Shown: positions 9,401 to 17,944 of the stretch, one piece after another | Numbering within the stretch: the stretch's first letter is position 1 | Layout of the letters: every line of letters starts with the position of its first letter | Assembly: GCF_005943945.1 (NCBI RefSeq) | Contig: NZ_CP040710.1 | Location: 4,571,501 to 4,635,500, forward strand | Length of the DNA: 64,000 bases | Source of the DNA: Aggregatimonas sangjinii | GTDB lineage: Bacteria > Bacteroidota > Bacteroidia > Flavobacteriales > Flavobacteriaceae | Reading direction: 5' to 3' | Notes under the pieces: model-generated | What the model saw: the letters and a program-made list of their open reading frames with translations, nothing else | Databases searched by the model: none | What the model was told of the DNA's origin: nothing | Program-made: the position numbers and the translations under genes

Positions 9401-9429
9401 AAAACGTCCGCCAATCGGCGGACGTTTTT
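9401..9429 (+). terminator. Terminator after the ileS-dksA-like operon
   Basis: CGTCCGCC (9405-9412) pairs perfectly with GGCGGACG (9417-9424) around a 4-base loop. A-run on the left and T-run on the right make it a strong intrinsic terminator. Confidence 0.92.
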
Positions 9430-9439
9430 GTAGCTACCC

Positions 9440-10060
9440 ATGAAAACCCCCTTCATTTTAATATTTCTTTTATCACTTTCTATTGGGGTTTCCCAAACCT
9501 TGGTTGAAAAAACCATAGTTGATTCCAGCATCCTTTTTATTGAAATCGATGCCGCGAACTGTTATGCTATCGCTATGGAAACCACCGAAGGGAATGAGAT
9601 GCGCATCATGGCGGAAATGGATGGCGAATACCATAGCGATTTGGTATTGAAAGTCCGCGAAGAGGGAAATACCCTGCAAGTTGGTGCCGGTTTTCAGCCG
9701 AATTTTAGAAAACCCAATGATAAGTTAAGTGCCCATAAGGTAGTTTCGATAGCACTGCAGTTGATACTACCGAAAAATAAGCGTGTGGTTTTAAATGGAA
9801 CAAGTTGCAACATTTCCGCAAAGGGATCCTATTTGAATTTAGCAGTTGCCCTCAATGATGGACAATGTGTTTTGGAAAATATTTCGGAAGAGGTCACTGT
9901 TAGAACCCAAAGTGGTGATATCTTGGTCAAAAGTGATGGGGCTACCATATCGGCTGAAAGCAAATATGGCAACGTTGGCACGAACAAGATTCCCGAAGGG
10001 AACAATAGGTATGTGCTAAAGACCGTTACTGGGAACATTCGTTTCAGTGAAATGGAATAA
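9440..10060 (+). CDS. Exported DUF4097-like hypothetical protein
   Basis: A 206-residue protein with a clear signal peptide (MKTPFILIFLLSLSIGVSQ). The mature part is rich in short beta strands with repeated N/D-G turns (VRTQSGDILVKSDGATISAESKYGNV and LKTVTGNIRFSE). This pattern is like the DUF4097/putative auto-transporter adhesin head beta-helix proteins common in this phylum. Its function is not known. It begins just after the terminator of the upstream operon, and the lspA -7 element lies right after its stop codon, so it may be transcribed alone. The start ATG at 9440 is the first in frame after the terminator. Confidence 0.75.
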   Translation: MKTPFILIFLLSLSIGVSQTLVEKTIVDSSILFIEIDAANCYAIAMETTEGNEMRIMAEMDGEYHSDLVLKVREEGNTLQVGAGFQPNFRKPNDKLSAHKVVSIALQLILPKNKRVVLNGTSCNISAKGSYLNLAVALNDGQCVLENISEEVTVRTQSGDILVKSDGATISAESKYGNVGTNKIPEGNNRYVLKTVTGNIRFSEME

Positions 10061-10066
10061 TATCCC

Positions 10067-10074
10067 TACTTTTG
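10067..10074 (+). promoter_or_regulatory. Candidate -7 promoter element for lspA
   Basis: TACTTTTG fits TAnnTTTG and ends 24 bases upstream of the ATG at 10099. Confidence 0.45.
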
Positions 10075-10098
10075 CGCACTATTTGCAGTATACGATAC

Positions 10099-10776
10099 AT
10101 GAGCATAAAAAAATCACTTTTATTGATACTGTTCATATTGGTCATCGACCAATGGAGCAAAATTTATATCAAGACAAGTTTTGTTTTAGGGGAGTCGGTT
10201 GCTATTTTCGATTGGTTCAAAATTCTTTTTATAGAGAACGAGGGTGCTGCTTGGGGAGCAAAATTGAGTGATGTTTTGCCTGTTTCGGACAGCACTGGCA
10301 AACTGATTCTAACAATATTCAGATTGTTCGCTATTGCCGGTATTGGCTACTGGTTATTCGATTTGATCAAGAAAAAAGTTTCTAGCACCTATATTTTAGC
10401 GGTATCCTTCATTTTTGCAGGGGCTTTGGGAAACATTATCGATTCTGTGTTCTATGGCCTGCTATTCGATCATAGCGGTCATCAGGTGGCAACCCTATTT
10501 TCAAATGAACCTTATGGGAGTCTATTCTATGGAAAGGTAGTAGATATGCTCTATTTTCCTATGATAGATACCACATGGCCAGAGTGGGTTCCTCATTTCG
10601 GAGGCAAGAACTTCAGATTTTTTGAACCAGTATTCAATATAGCCGATATGGCAATTAGTACGGGGGTCGGTATTTTAATTGTCTTCAATAAAAAGGCTTT
10701 TGGTCCTAAAAAGGAGATAGACCCCGAAATTCCCATGAGCGAAACAGATGCATCTCAGGACTTGGAAAAAGAATAG
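10099..10776 (+). CDS. lspA: Lipoprotein signal peptidase (signal peptidase II)
   Basis: Inner-membrane aspartyl protease that cleaves the signal peptide of prolipoproteins at the lipobox. I chose the ATG at 10099 (MSIKKSLLLILFILVIDQWSK) because it gives the first membrane helix with the family's DxxSK pattern; the ATG at 10072 adds nine atypical residues. Four hydrophobic segments are seen. The catalytic aspartates are in GALGNIIDS and FNIADMAIS. At 225 residues it is longer than the E. coli enzyme owing to a loop after the third helix and an acidic C-terminal tail, both usual in Bacteroidetes. It overlaps the convergent cyclo-ligase gene by 22 bases. Its location near ileS echoes the ileS-lspA linkage of many bacteria. 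Confidence 0.93.
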   Translation: MSIKKSLLLILFILVIDQWSKIYIKTSFVLGESVAIFDWFKILFIENEGAAWGAKLSDVLPVSDSTGKLILTIFRLFAIAGIGYWLFDLIKKKVSSTYILAVSFIFAGALGNIIDSVFYGLLFDHSGHQVATLFSNEPYGSLFYGKVVDMLYFPMIDTTWPEWVPHFGGKNFRFFEPVFNIADMAISTGVGILIVFNKKAFGPKKEIDPEIPMSETDASQDLEKE

Positions 10777-11321
10777 ATTTTTTTAGGGGTTACGCAGTAG
10801 TCCAATCGGATGTCATGAGGGGCGACATCGCTTATTGGATCTGCCGACTCGAAGAATGATAGTCCTATTTTAATGACTTCCGCTCGACATTCTTTTAGAA
10901 ACCCGTCGTAAAATCCTTTGCCATAGCCTACACGGTTACCGAATTTGTCAAAAGCGACCAGGGGCACAAAAACTACATCTAACCGATGAGGAGGTAGGGC
11001 AATACCATCTAGGGGTTCGGGAACTCCCCAAGAACTTTCAACAAATTTGGTGGCATCGGTCAAGAGAAAATGTGAGAGCGTATTCCCTTCTACCTTCGGT
11101 ACGATTACGTGCTTATCTTTTCCCTGAAGTATGGTGAGTACAAAGGATGTGTCGATTTCCCGTTTGGCCGAAATAGGCATAAACAGGTGAAAATAATCAT
11201 GATGCCAGATGGGTAGTTGAAGTAGAGCGTTGGCGATTGCCAAACTTGATTGCGATAATGTTTCTTCAGAAATTTTTTTTCGAAGGAGACCATAACTCGA
11301 GCGCAACTCTTTTTTGAGCAT
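10755..11321 (-). CDS. fau: 5-formyltetrahydrofolate cyclo-ligase
   Basis: Converts 5-formyl-THF to 5,10-methenyl-THF using ATP, keeping the folate one-carbon pool active. The 188-residue protein has the family's N-terminal KKELRSSYGLLRKKIS, the central segment with VVFVPLVAFDKFGNRVGYGKGFYDGFL (substrate and nucleotide-binding loop) and the C-terminal PHDIRLDYCVTPKKI. Its 3' end overlaps lspA on the other strand by 22 bases. Length and motifs are complete. Confidence 0.92.
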   Translation of the reverse strand: MLKKELRSSYGLLRKKISEETLSQSSLAIANALLQLPIWHHDYFHLFMPISAKREIDTSFVLTILQGKDKHVIVPKVEGNTLSHFLLTDATKFVESSWGVPEPLDGIALPPHRLDVVFVPLVAFDKFGNRVGYGKGFYDGFLKECRAEVIKIGLSFFESADPISDVAPHDIRLDYCVTPKKIYSFSKS

Positions 11322-11388
11322 GATACCGGGAAAAAATAAGTGAAGTAACGGTTTTTTTTACTTATAACTCAAAGAAATATAATCCTAA

Positions 11389-11475
11389 CTATTCCTTAAG
11401 GGTAACGTAAAAGTATATTTTGATGCAGAGCATTAGAATCAAGTAAGTACCAAGAGTAATTGCGTATTTGTCCAT
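11389..11475 (-). CDS. Possible 28-residue single-helix membrane peptide
   Basis: Read on the minus strand, an ATG at 11475 opens a 28-codon frame ending TAG at 11389-11391. The peptide starts MDKYAITLGTYLILMLC and ends YFYVTLKE, one hydrophobic helix with a short charged tail. It lies 67 bases upstream of the cyclo-ligase gene on the same strand. The composition looks like a real small membrane protein, but no strong ribosome site is seen and the length is short enough to arise by chance. Confidence 0.35.
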   Translation of the reverse strand: MDKYAITLGTYLILMLCIKIYFYVTLKE

Positions 11476-11839
11476 GTCGGGAGATTGATTGCCCCAATAT
11501 AGCTAAAAAAGCGTTTTGACACTCTATTAAATGCATTTTTTTATCGATGAACTACACATTTTTTGATGGTATTTCTTATGTGGAAAACACCAAACATCTT
11601 AATTCATTGATAACAAAGTAGTTATGTTTTTGTAAAACATATGTCCTTTTTCTAATGATTGAGGATCACTTCATTTGCAGGATTTGATGATATTTCCGCT
11701 TCATTCCGAAAGATAGTAGACCGAAAAACAATACGATTCTACGTTTGCCAAGGCTAGGTTAAAAACCGCTATTTGCTATGTAGGTTTCTAAAAAGACCTT
11801 AATTTAACTTTTCTAAAATAACCGATTTTAAAAGTACCA
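11476..11839. other. AT-rich intergenic region upstream of uvrC
   Basis: No gene is visible here. The only element I can support is a TAnnTTTG match at 11740-11747. The rest is AT-rich without clear hairpins. Confidence 0.5.
11740..11747 (+). promoter_or_regulatory. Candidate -7 promoter element for uvrC
   Basis: TACGTTTG fits TAnnTTTG, about 92 bases before the uvrC ATG. There is no -33 TTG at the expected distance, so this is tentative. Confidence 0.3.
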
Positions 11840-13627
11840 ATGCCCCAAATTCCTATAGAAATTCAATTACAGACTGTACCCCATTCTCCCGGGGTGTATC
11901 AGTTCTATGATTCGGACGATAAGATACTATATGTCGGCAAGGCAAAAAACCTAAAAAAACGGGTTTCATCATACTTTACCAAGACTCACGAATACGGTAA
12001 GACCCGTGTGATGGTAAAAAAGATTCGTTTGATCAAACATATCGTGGTCCCTACCGAATCGGACGCCTTGTTGCTTGAAAACAACCTGATCAAAAAACAC
12101 CGTCCGAGGTACAATGTGCTTTTAAAGGATGACAAAAGCTATCCTTGGATTTGTATCAAAAATGAACGCTTCCCTAGAATCTTCCCTACGCGTAAATTGA
12201 TCAAGGACGGGTCGGAATATTACGGGCCATACACAAGCATGAAAACCGTGCGTACGCTATTGGAACTGGTTAAAAGCGTCTACCCTTTGCGCACCTGTAC
12301 CTACGACCTTTCGCAGGAAAAAGTTGATGCGGGCAAGTTCAAATCCTGTTTGGAATATCATTTAGGCAATTGTCAAGCCCCGTGCGAGGGACGACAAGAG
12401 GCAGAGGAGTACCACCGACAAATCGATGACATCCGGGAAATCGTAAAGGGCAACTTTAAATCATCCCTCCTTTATTTTAAGCATCAGATGAAGGCGTTGG
12501 CGGCCGAAATGAAATTCGAACAAGCACAAAAGGTTAAGGAAAAGATAGAAATCCTTGAGAATTATCAGGTAAAATCAACTATCGTCAATCCTAAAATCAA
12601 CAATGTTGACGTATTCTCTATCATTTCCGATGAGGCCTACGCCTACGTGAACTTTCTGCAATTATCACATGGTTCCATCGTACGCTCCCATACCATGGAA
12701 ATCAAGAAAAAGCTCGACGAGAAGGACGTAGATCTTTTAGAATTGGCTATTGTCGAAATCCGAGAACGCTTCGATTCAAAATCAAAAGAGTTGTACCTTC
12801 CGTTCAAGGTTACGATAGCGCCTGATCTAAAGGTTACCGTACCGCAGCTCGGCGATAAAAAGAGAATCTTGGAACTCAGCGAACGCAACGCAAAATTTTA
12901 CCGCCAAGAACGGTTCAAGCAGATTCGGATTATCGACCCCGACCGGCATACGAAACGGATAATGGCACAAATGAAAATAGATTTAAGGCTATCCGCAGAA
13001 CCCCGTCATATCGAATGTTTCGACAATAGCAACATACAAGGCAGCAATCCTGTGGCCGCCTGTGTGGTTTTTAAGGACGGAAAGCCTTCAAAGAAAGACT
13101 ACCGCCACTATAATATAAAGACCGTTGATGGCCCGGATGATTTCGCATCTATGGAGGAGGTGGTCTTCAGAAGGTACAAACGCCTGCTGGCAGAAGACGA
13201 ATCATTGCCACAACTTATTGTCATTGACGGCGGCAAAGGTCAATTATCTTCAGCTTTAAAAAGTCTGGAAATCTTGGGCCTAAGAGGAAAAATTGCCATT
13301 ATCGGAATTGCCAAACGTTTGGAGGAGATTTATTTTCCGGAAGACCCCATACCCCTTTATCTGGATAAAAAATCCGAAAGTCTTAAGATCATTCAACAAC
13401 TGAGAAACGAAGCGCACCGTTTCGGCATTACCTTACATAGGAACAAACGAAGTAAGGCGGCCATCAATTCGGAACTGGAACAGATCGAGGGTATTGGTCG
13501 TAAAACGGCCCAAGACCTACTGAAAAATTTTAAATCGGTCAAACGCATCAAAGAGGCATCCGTGGCAGATCTGGCCGAAGCAATTGGTATTTCCAAGGCC
13601 AAAAAAATATATGAAACATTTCACTAA
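11840..13627 (+). CDS. uvrC: Excinuclease ABC subunit UvrC
   Basis: Dual-incision nuclease of nucleotide excision repair, acting with UvrA and UvrB. In order, the 595-residue protein has the GIY-YIG nuclease domain for the 3' cut (PGVYQFYDSDDKILYVGKAKNL, about residues 14-35), a cysteine-containing linker (RTCTYDL, GNCQAPC), the UVR helix pair that binds UvrB (AAEMKFEQAQKVKEKIEILE), the RNase H-like domain for the 5' cut (IECFDNSNIQG, LIVIDGGKGQLS) and a C-terminal helix-hairpin-helix (IEGIGRKTAQDLLKNF). Length and motifs are complete. The patatin gene follows after 21 bases, so co-transcription is likely. Confidence 0.96.
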   Translation: MPQIPIEIQLQTVPHSPGVYQFYDSDDKILYVGKAKNLKKRVSSYFTKTHEYGKTRVMVKKIRLIKHIVVPTESDALLLENNLIKKHRPRYNVLLKDDKSYPWICIKNERFPRIFPTRKLIKDGSEYYGPYTSMKTVRTLLELVKSVYPLRTCTYDLSQEKVDAGKFKSCLEYHLGNCQAPCEGRQEAEEYHRQIDDIREIVKGNFKSSLLYFKHQMKALAAEMKFEQAQKVKEKIEILENYQVKSTIVNPKINNVDVFSIISDEAYAYVNFLQLSHGSIVRSHTMEIKKKLDEKDVDLLELAIVEIRERFDSKSKELYLPFKVTIAPDLKVTVPQLGDKKRILELSERNAKFYRQERFKQIRIIDPDRHTKRIMAQMKIDLRLSAEPRHIECFDNSNIQGSNPVAACVVFKDGKPSKKDYRHYNIKTVDGPDDFASMEEVVFRRYKRLLAEDESLPQLIVIDGGKGQLSSALKSLEILGLRGKIAIIGIAKRLEEIYFPEDPIPLYLDKKSESLKIIQQLRNEAHRFGITLHRNKRSKAAINSELEQIEGIGRKTAQDLLKNFKSVKRIKEASVADLAEAIGISKAKKIYETFH

Positions 13628-13648
13628 AACAGGCGACACATACCTTAC

Positions 13649-15919
13649 ATGCGATTAGTAGTAGTTTTATCGTTTTTATTGATTTTGGCATTTCCTCTAT
13701 CGGCGCAGGATGCCAACGAAAACGAACGTCTCAAAGTCGGTGTCGTATTAAGTGGAGGCGGGGCCAAAGGTATGGCTCACATCGGTGTTCTGAAAGTAAT
13801 CGAAGAGGCCGAGGTTACCGTTGATTACATCGCGGGTACAAGTATGGGTGCCATTGTAGCTTCGCTCTATGCATCCGGATATTCGGCTACCGAACTTGAC
13901 TCTATTTTTCGAAATATCGATTTTAGCTCCCTTATTCAGGACAATATCCCCAGAAACGCAAAGACCTTCTACGAGAAGGAAGACTCGGAACGATATGCGC
14001 TTACCCTTCCGTTCGACAAGTTTAAAGTAAGTACCCCACAGGCATTTTCGGGCGGACAGAATGTGTATAACGAATTGGTACGGCTGCTCTACCATGTAAA
14101 GGATGTGAAGGATTTTAATGATTTGCCCATACCGTTTCTGTGTATAGCGACCAATGCGGAAAGCGGCGAGGAAGTGCTCTTGACCAAGGGATATCTACCC
14201 AAAGCGGTGTCTGCGAGTGCCGCCTTACCGTCCCTTTTCGAGCCTACTATAGTCGATGACAAGATTTTGATCGATGGCGGTATCGTTAACAATTATCCTA
14301 TTGATGAGGTAATGGCCATGGGTGCTGATGTTATCATCGGCTCCGATGTACAACACGAGCTTTCTGCCGGCGAGGAGCTTTCATCGGCACTTGAAATATT
14401 GGAACAAATCAATAATTACCGAACGGTCGAAGATATGAAGGATAAGTCCTTAAAGACCGACATTTATATCAAACCAAGTATTGCCAATTTCTCCCTGATC
14501 GATTTTCAGGCATATGATGCCATTCGCAATTCCGGTGAGGTGGCCGCCCGAGTAAAATTGGATGATTTAAAGGAGATATCGCAATTTCAGAACGTAGAAC
14601 GAAAATCCATTAGCCCGGTATCGTTAAAAGACACGCTGATCATCAACAGGTTGGTCATTGCGGATAGTGTAAAAAATTATTCCAGAGGGTACATCAAGGG
14701 AAAATTGCGTTTCGAACTCGGTAAGAAAATCACCTTTCAAAAATTGGAACAAGGAATAAACAATCTTCGTGCTACAGGTAACTTTAAAACCATTCATTAC
14801 GAACTGGTGCATAACGGCTTGGGCGAAGATCTTATTCTTAAGCTGAAAGAAACCCAAAACCGCACGTTTCTGCGACTTGCTGCGCATTACGATCAACTAT
14901 ACAAGAGTGCCGCCTTGCTGAATATGACACGTAAAAACCTATTGACACGTGATGATGTATCATCATTGGATATCGTTTTAGGCGATAATGTGCGGTATAA
15001 CTTCCAGTATTATATCGACAAGGGCTCCTATTGGAGCTTTGGCATCAACTCGAGATTCAACGATTTTGAGCGGGAACTGGATTTTGCCTTTATCGATAGT
15101 AACTTCGAGCTCCCTGTAGGAATTTCCCTGAACAACATCAATTTGGCCGTGAGCGACCTAACGAACCAAATATATCTGCAAACCGTGTTGAAGGAGGAGT
15201 TTGCCTTCAACATCGGGATAGAGCATAAATTCTTGAAATACAGCACCCGTACTTTTGGTTCAATTGTAGATGAGACCCCTCCTTCAAACCTTGAAAGGGA
15301 CAATGGAAGAGTGTTGTTCGAAAAAAGTAATTTCTATAGCGCCTTCGGACAGTTGAAACTCGATACCTACGACGATCGTTATTTTCCTACCAGAGGCCTA
15401 TTGTTTAACGGTCAGATGAATTTTTACGCCTTTTCATCGGATTTCAATGATAATTTTAAGGAATTTGCGGTCGCCAAGGCTCGTATGGGTGCTGCGTTTC
15501 CTATTTTAAAGAACTTGTCGATCAACTTAGAGACAGAAGGCGGGTTTAAATTGGGCACCTCTCAGGTTACTTCATTCGATTTTGCTTTGGGCGGATTCGG
15601 AAACGATCTGATCAATAACTTCATCCCCTTTATGGGGTACGATTTTCTCGAACTACCGGGGAATAGTTTTGTAAAGGCCTACGGAAGTTTGGATTTTGAA
15701 TTTGCCAAAAAGAACCATTTGCTTTTCTCGGCCAATTTTGCCAATGTAGAGGATGATATATTTAGGACTGGTGAATGGTTTACCGAACCGGATTATTCCG
15801 GCTACGGTATTGGGTATGGTTGGGAGTCTTTTTTGGGTCCGGTGCAGGTATATTATACTTGGAGCCCGGAGGAGGCAACCACAAGCCACTTCTTTTTTAG
15901 CGTGGGGTATTGGTTTTAG
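13649..15919 (+). CDS. Patatin-like phospholipase fused to an outer-membrane barrel
   Basis: A 756-residue protein with a signal peptide ending PLSAQ. The N-terminal half is a patatin domain with the oxyanion loop GGGAKG (36-41), nucleophile motif GTSMG (63-67) and the catalytic aspartate in DGGIVNNYP. A POTRA-like segment follows (YIKGKLRFELGKKITFQKLEQGINNLRATGNF), then a C-terminal Omp85/BamA-type 16-strand barrel ending FSVGYWF. This is the architecture of PlpD-like (type Vd) autotransporters, where the barrel is thought to export the lipase. In Bacteroidetes the domain order is the same but secretion has been little tested. The substrate is probably phospholipid; this is inferred from the fold. 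Confidence 0.9.
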   Translation: MRLVVVLSFLLILAFPLSAQDANENERLKVGVVLSGGGAKGMAHIGVLKVIEEAEVTVDYIAGTSMGAIVASLYASGYSATELDSIFRNIDFSSLIQDNIPRNAKTFYEKEDSERYALTLPFDKFKVSTPQAFSGGQNVYNELVRLLYHVKDVKDFNDLPIPFLCIATNAESGEEVLLTKGYLPKAVSASAALPSLFEPTIVDDKILIDGGIVNNYPIDEVMAMGADVIIGSDVQHELSAGEELSSALEILEQINNYRTVEDMKDKSLKTDIYIKPSIANFSLIDFQAYDAIRNSGEVAARVKLDDLKEISQFQNVERKSISPVSLKDTLIINRLVIADSVKNYSRGYIKGKLRFELGKKITFQKLEQGINNLRATGNFKTIHYELVHNGLGEDLILKLKETQNRTFLRLAAHYDQLYKSAALLNMTRKNLLTRDDVSSLDIVLGDNVRYNFQYYIDKGSYWSFGINSRFNDFERELDFAFIDSNFELPVGISLNNINLAVSDLTNQIYLQTVLKEEFAFNIGIEHKFLKYSTRTFGSIVDETPPSNLERDNGRVLFEKSNFYSAFGQLKLDTYDDRYFPTRGLLFNGQMNFYAFSSDFNDNFKEFAVAKARMGAAFPILKNLSINLETEGGFKLGTSQVTSFDFALGGFGNDLINNFIPFMGYDFLELPGNSFVKAYGSLDFEFAKKNHLLFSANFANVEDDIFRTGEWFTEPDYSGYGIGYGWESFLGPVQVYYTWSPEEATTSHFFFSVGYWF

Positions 15920-16053
15920 GAACGGTCCTCTTAACAGACGCACGGTAATTAACGGGCCAATTCGGTTCTTTTTCCGATATTTGTACGACTATGCTACAGC
16001 AAAGAATTGACATAACCGCCCACCTTAGGGCTATGTGGTAAGTACGACTTGCC

Positions 16054-16077
16054 TGACTTTCCGTTTCCGGACAGTCA
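16054..16077 (+). repeat. Hairpin between the patatin gene and hpd
   Basis: TGACTTTCCG (16054-16063) and CGGACAGTCA (16068-16077) form a 10-bp stem with one mismatch and a TTTC loop. A further CCTG/CAGG pairing is possible outside it. There is no T-run after it, so it is not a normal terminator. It may be a short palindromic repeat or an mRNA leader structure for hpd. Confidence 0.4.
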
Positions 16078-16159
16078 CGAGACAGGCATCATTGCTTTTC
16101 TTGATCTTAAAGCGTGCCAATATAGCGCGATTCGTTTTTATTCAATTCAATACAGGAAT

Positions 16160-17323
16160 ATGTCAGCAGAAATCAAAAATTTAAAAGACTTAAAAAATAC
16201 CGAATACTCCCTTAAAAAGCTGTTCAAGGAAGCCGAAGATTTTCTTCCGCTTTTGGGTACGGACTACGTAGAGCTATACGTCGGTAACGCCAAGCAGTCC
16301 GCACATTTTTATAAGACGGCCTTGGGCTTTCAGTCAGAGGCCTACGCCGGCTTGGAAACCGGATTGAAGGATAGGGTGTCTTATGTGCTCAAGCAGGATA
16401 AAATCCGTTTGGTGCTCACGACCCCATTGCAAAAAGATGGTGATATCAACCGGCACATTAACGAGCATGGCGATGGTGTAAAGGTAGTAGCCTTATGGGT
16501 AGACGACGCTACCAAGGCCTTCGAGGAGACGACCAAGCGCGGCGCTAAACCCTATATGAAACCCACCAAGGAAGAAGATGAGCACGGCCAAGTTATACGT
16601 TCGGGAATCTATACCTATGGGGAAACCGTTCATATATTCGTGGAACGCAAAAACTATAACGGACTTTTTCTTCCCGGCTACCGAAAATGGGAATCGCATT
16701 ATAATCCGGAACCCACCGGGCTCAAATTCATCGATCACATGGTCGGTAACGTAGGCTGGAACGAGATGCAGACCTGGTGCAAATTTTACGGGGAAGTGAT
16801 GGGCTTTGCGCAAATCGTTTCTTTTGTAGACGATGATATCGCGACCGAATACACGGCTTTGATGAGCAAGGTGATGAGTAACGGCAACGGCCGGGTCAAA
16901 TTCCCGATCAACGAACCGGCAAAAGGCAAGAAAAAATCCCAAATCGAGGAATATCTGGATTTTTACAATGGCCCCGGAGTACAGCATATGGCCTTGGCTA
17001 CCGACGATATCGTGGCCACCGTATCGGCAATGCGTAAGCGCGGCGTAGAGTTTCTCTATGTACCCTCGGAATATTATGACGACTTGTTGGAGCGGGTGGG
17101 CGAAATCGACGAAGATGTCGAGGTTCTCAAAAAACATGGTATTCTGATCGACCGGGATGAAGAGGGCTATTTGCTCCAGATTTTTACGAAAACGATTGTG
17201 GATCGGCCGACACTGTTTATAGAAATCATTCAGCGCAAAGGGGCCCAATCTTTCGGGGTAGGCAATTTTAAAGCACTGTTCGAAGCGATCGAGCGGGAAC
17301 AAGCCGCGCGCGGAACGCTATAA
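16160..17323 (+). CDS. hpd: 4-hydroxyphenylpyruvate dioxygenase
   Basis: Fe(II) enzyme converting 4-hydroxyphenylpyruvate to homogentisate in tyrosine breakdown. I start at the ATG at 16160 (MSAEIKNLKDLKNTEYS); the longer frame back to 16049 runs through a hairpin and has non-homologous residues. The 387-residue protein has two vicinal-oxygen-chelate domains. The iron ligands of the C-terminal domain are visible as His193 (IDHMVG), His276 (GVQHMAL) and Glu355 (FIEIIQR). Homogentisate dioxygenase is not in the window. Tryptophan 2,3-dioxygenase lies two genes downstream, beyond a terminator, so the region holds two aromatic amino-acid degradation genes. Confidence 0.95.
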   Translation: MSAEIKNLKDLKNTEYSLKKLFKEAEDFLPLLGTDYVELYVGNAKQSAHFYKTALGFQSEAYAGLETGLKDRVSYVLKQDKIRLVLTTPLQKDGDINRHINEHGDGVKVVALWVDDATKAFEETTKRGAKPYMKPTKEEDEHGQVIRSGIYTYGETVHIFVERKNYNGLFLPGYRKWESHYNPEPTGLKFIDHMVGNVGWNEMQTWCKFYGEVMGFAQIVSFVDDDIATEYTALMSKVMSNGNGRVKFPINEPAKGKKKSQIEEYLDFYNGPGVQHMALATDDIVATVSAMRKRGVEFLYVPSEYYDDLLERVGEIDEDVEVLKKHGILIDRDEEGYLLQIFTKTIVDRPTLFIEIIQRKGAQSFGVGNFKALFEAIEREQAARGTL

Positions 17324-17410
17324 ATTGTTAATTTTCTTAAAGAAAACACCAGATTTTTCTATTATCTATAAATTACTGTTAAGGTAAGCGTTAAAGTACG
17401 TTAAAAGGGA

Positions 17411-17440
17411 TTGGCCCAATGAAATCCTGCCTTAAATTTG
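17411..17440 (+). promoter_or_regulatory. Promoter of the putative small RNA
   Basis: TTG (17411-17413), a 19-base spacer and TAAATTTG (17433-17440) match the Bacteroidetes -33/-7 promoter consensus. A start about 4-7 bases downstream would place the 5' end at the foot of the first hairpin. Confidence 0.65.
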
Positions 17441-17444
17441 TCGG

Positions 17445-17547
17445 TATAAGGGGTGGTTCCCTTATAACTTTAAGTATTGGTTTTTCATAATTTAAAGTTT
17501 GGTTGGTTATTTAGGAAAAGCCCCGATGTTTCATCGGGGCTTTTTTT
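17445..17547 (+). ncRNA. Putative three-hairpin small RNA
   Basis: About 100 bases between a good promoter and a strong terminator, with no open frame of note. Hairpin 1 pairs TATAAGGG (17445-17452) with CCCTTATA (17459-17466). Hairpin 2 pairs AACTTTAA (17466-17473) with TTAAAGTT (17492-17499). Hairpin 3 is the terminator stem at 17520-17540. Three consecutive perfect stems are unlikely by chance. The size, host group and layout recall the Flavo-1 structured RNA described for Flavobacteria, but I cannot confirm this without a covariance-model search. Its targets are unknown. Confidence 0.6.
17516..17547 (+). terminator. Intrinsic terminator at the end of the small RNA
   Basis: GCCCCGATG (17520-17528) pairs perfectly with CATCGGGGC (17532-17540) around TTT, followed by seven Ts. 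It is nearly 200 bases from the hpd stop, so it probably serves the small RNA rather than hpd alone. Confidence 0.93.
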
Positions 17548-17944
17548 GTGCATTTTTTTTCGTTCCGGCACGGATGGCAATCTTTGCGCGTTCACTTAGG
17601 GAAAAAAATGAATCGGTTGTTCTTAGGATGAATAGGTCTTGGGGTATGGAATAGAGAATGTATGTAAAACAATGTTTTTTGGTAACACCCCCTACATTTG
17701 AATGGTTTTCATCCCAAACTGCTGGGAACTATGAACTGGCAACTTTTCATCAAAGGAAGAGAATAAAACGGGAATAGGAATCGCATGATATGTTGAACTG
17801 GGATTTAAAAATCGATACGACAAAGAGCAGTCAAATCCAGAAACCTACTATCGATACAATACTTTGGAACAAATATTGTTTAATTAACAATAGGTTGAGA
17901 AAGTCGTAGTAACCTATTTGTTAATTTTACGACACTTTTACGTT
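17548..17944. other. Non-coding region upstream of the DUF3108 operon
   Basis: No gene is visible. TACATTTG (17693-17700) fits the -7 consensus, but its nearest upstream TTG is too close. A small stem TCCCA/TGGGA lies shortly after it. These may belong to a long leader of the downstream operon, but the evidence is weak. Confidence 0.35.

Noticed and set aside
16493-17302. Long minus-strand open frame of 269 codons opposite hpd
   Set aside because: It is antisense to a well-supported enzyme gene and its translation has no recognisable domain; it reflects codon bias of hpd.
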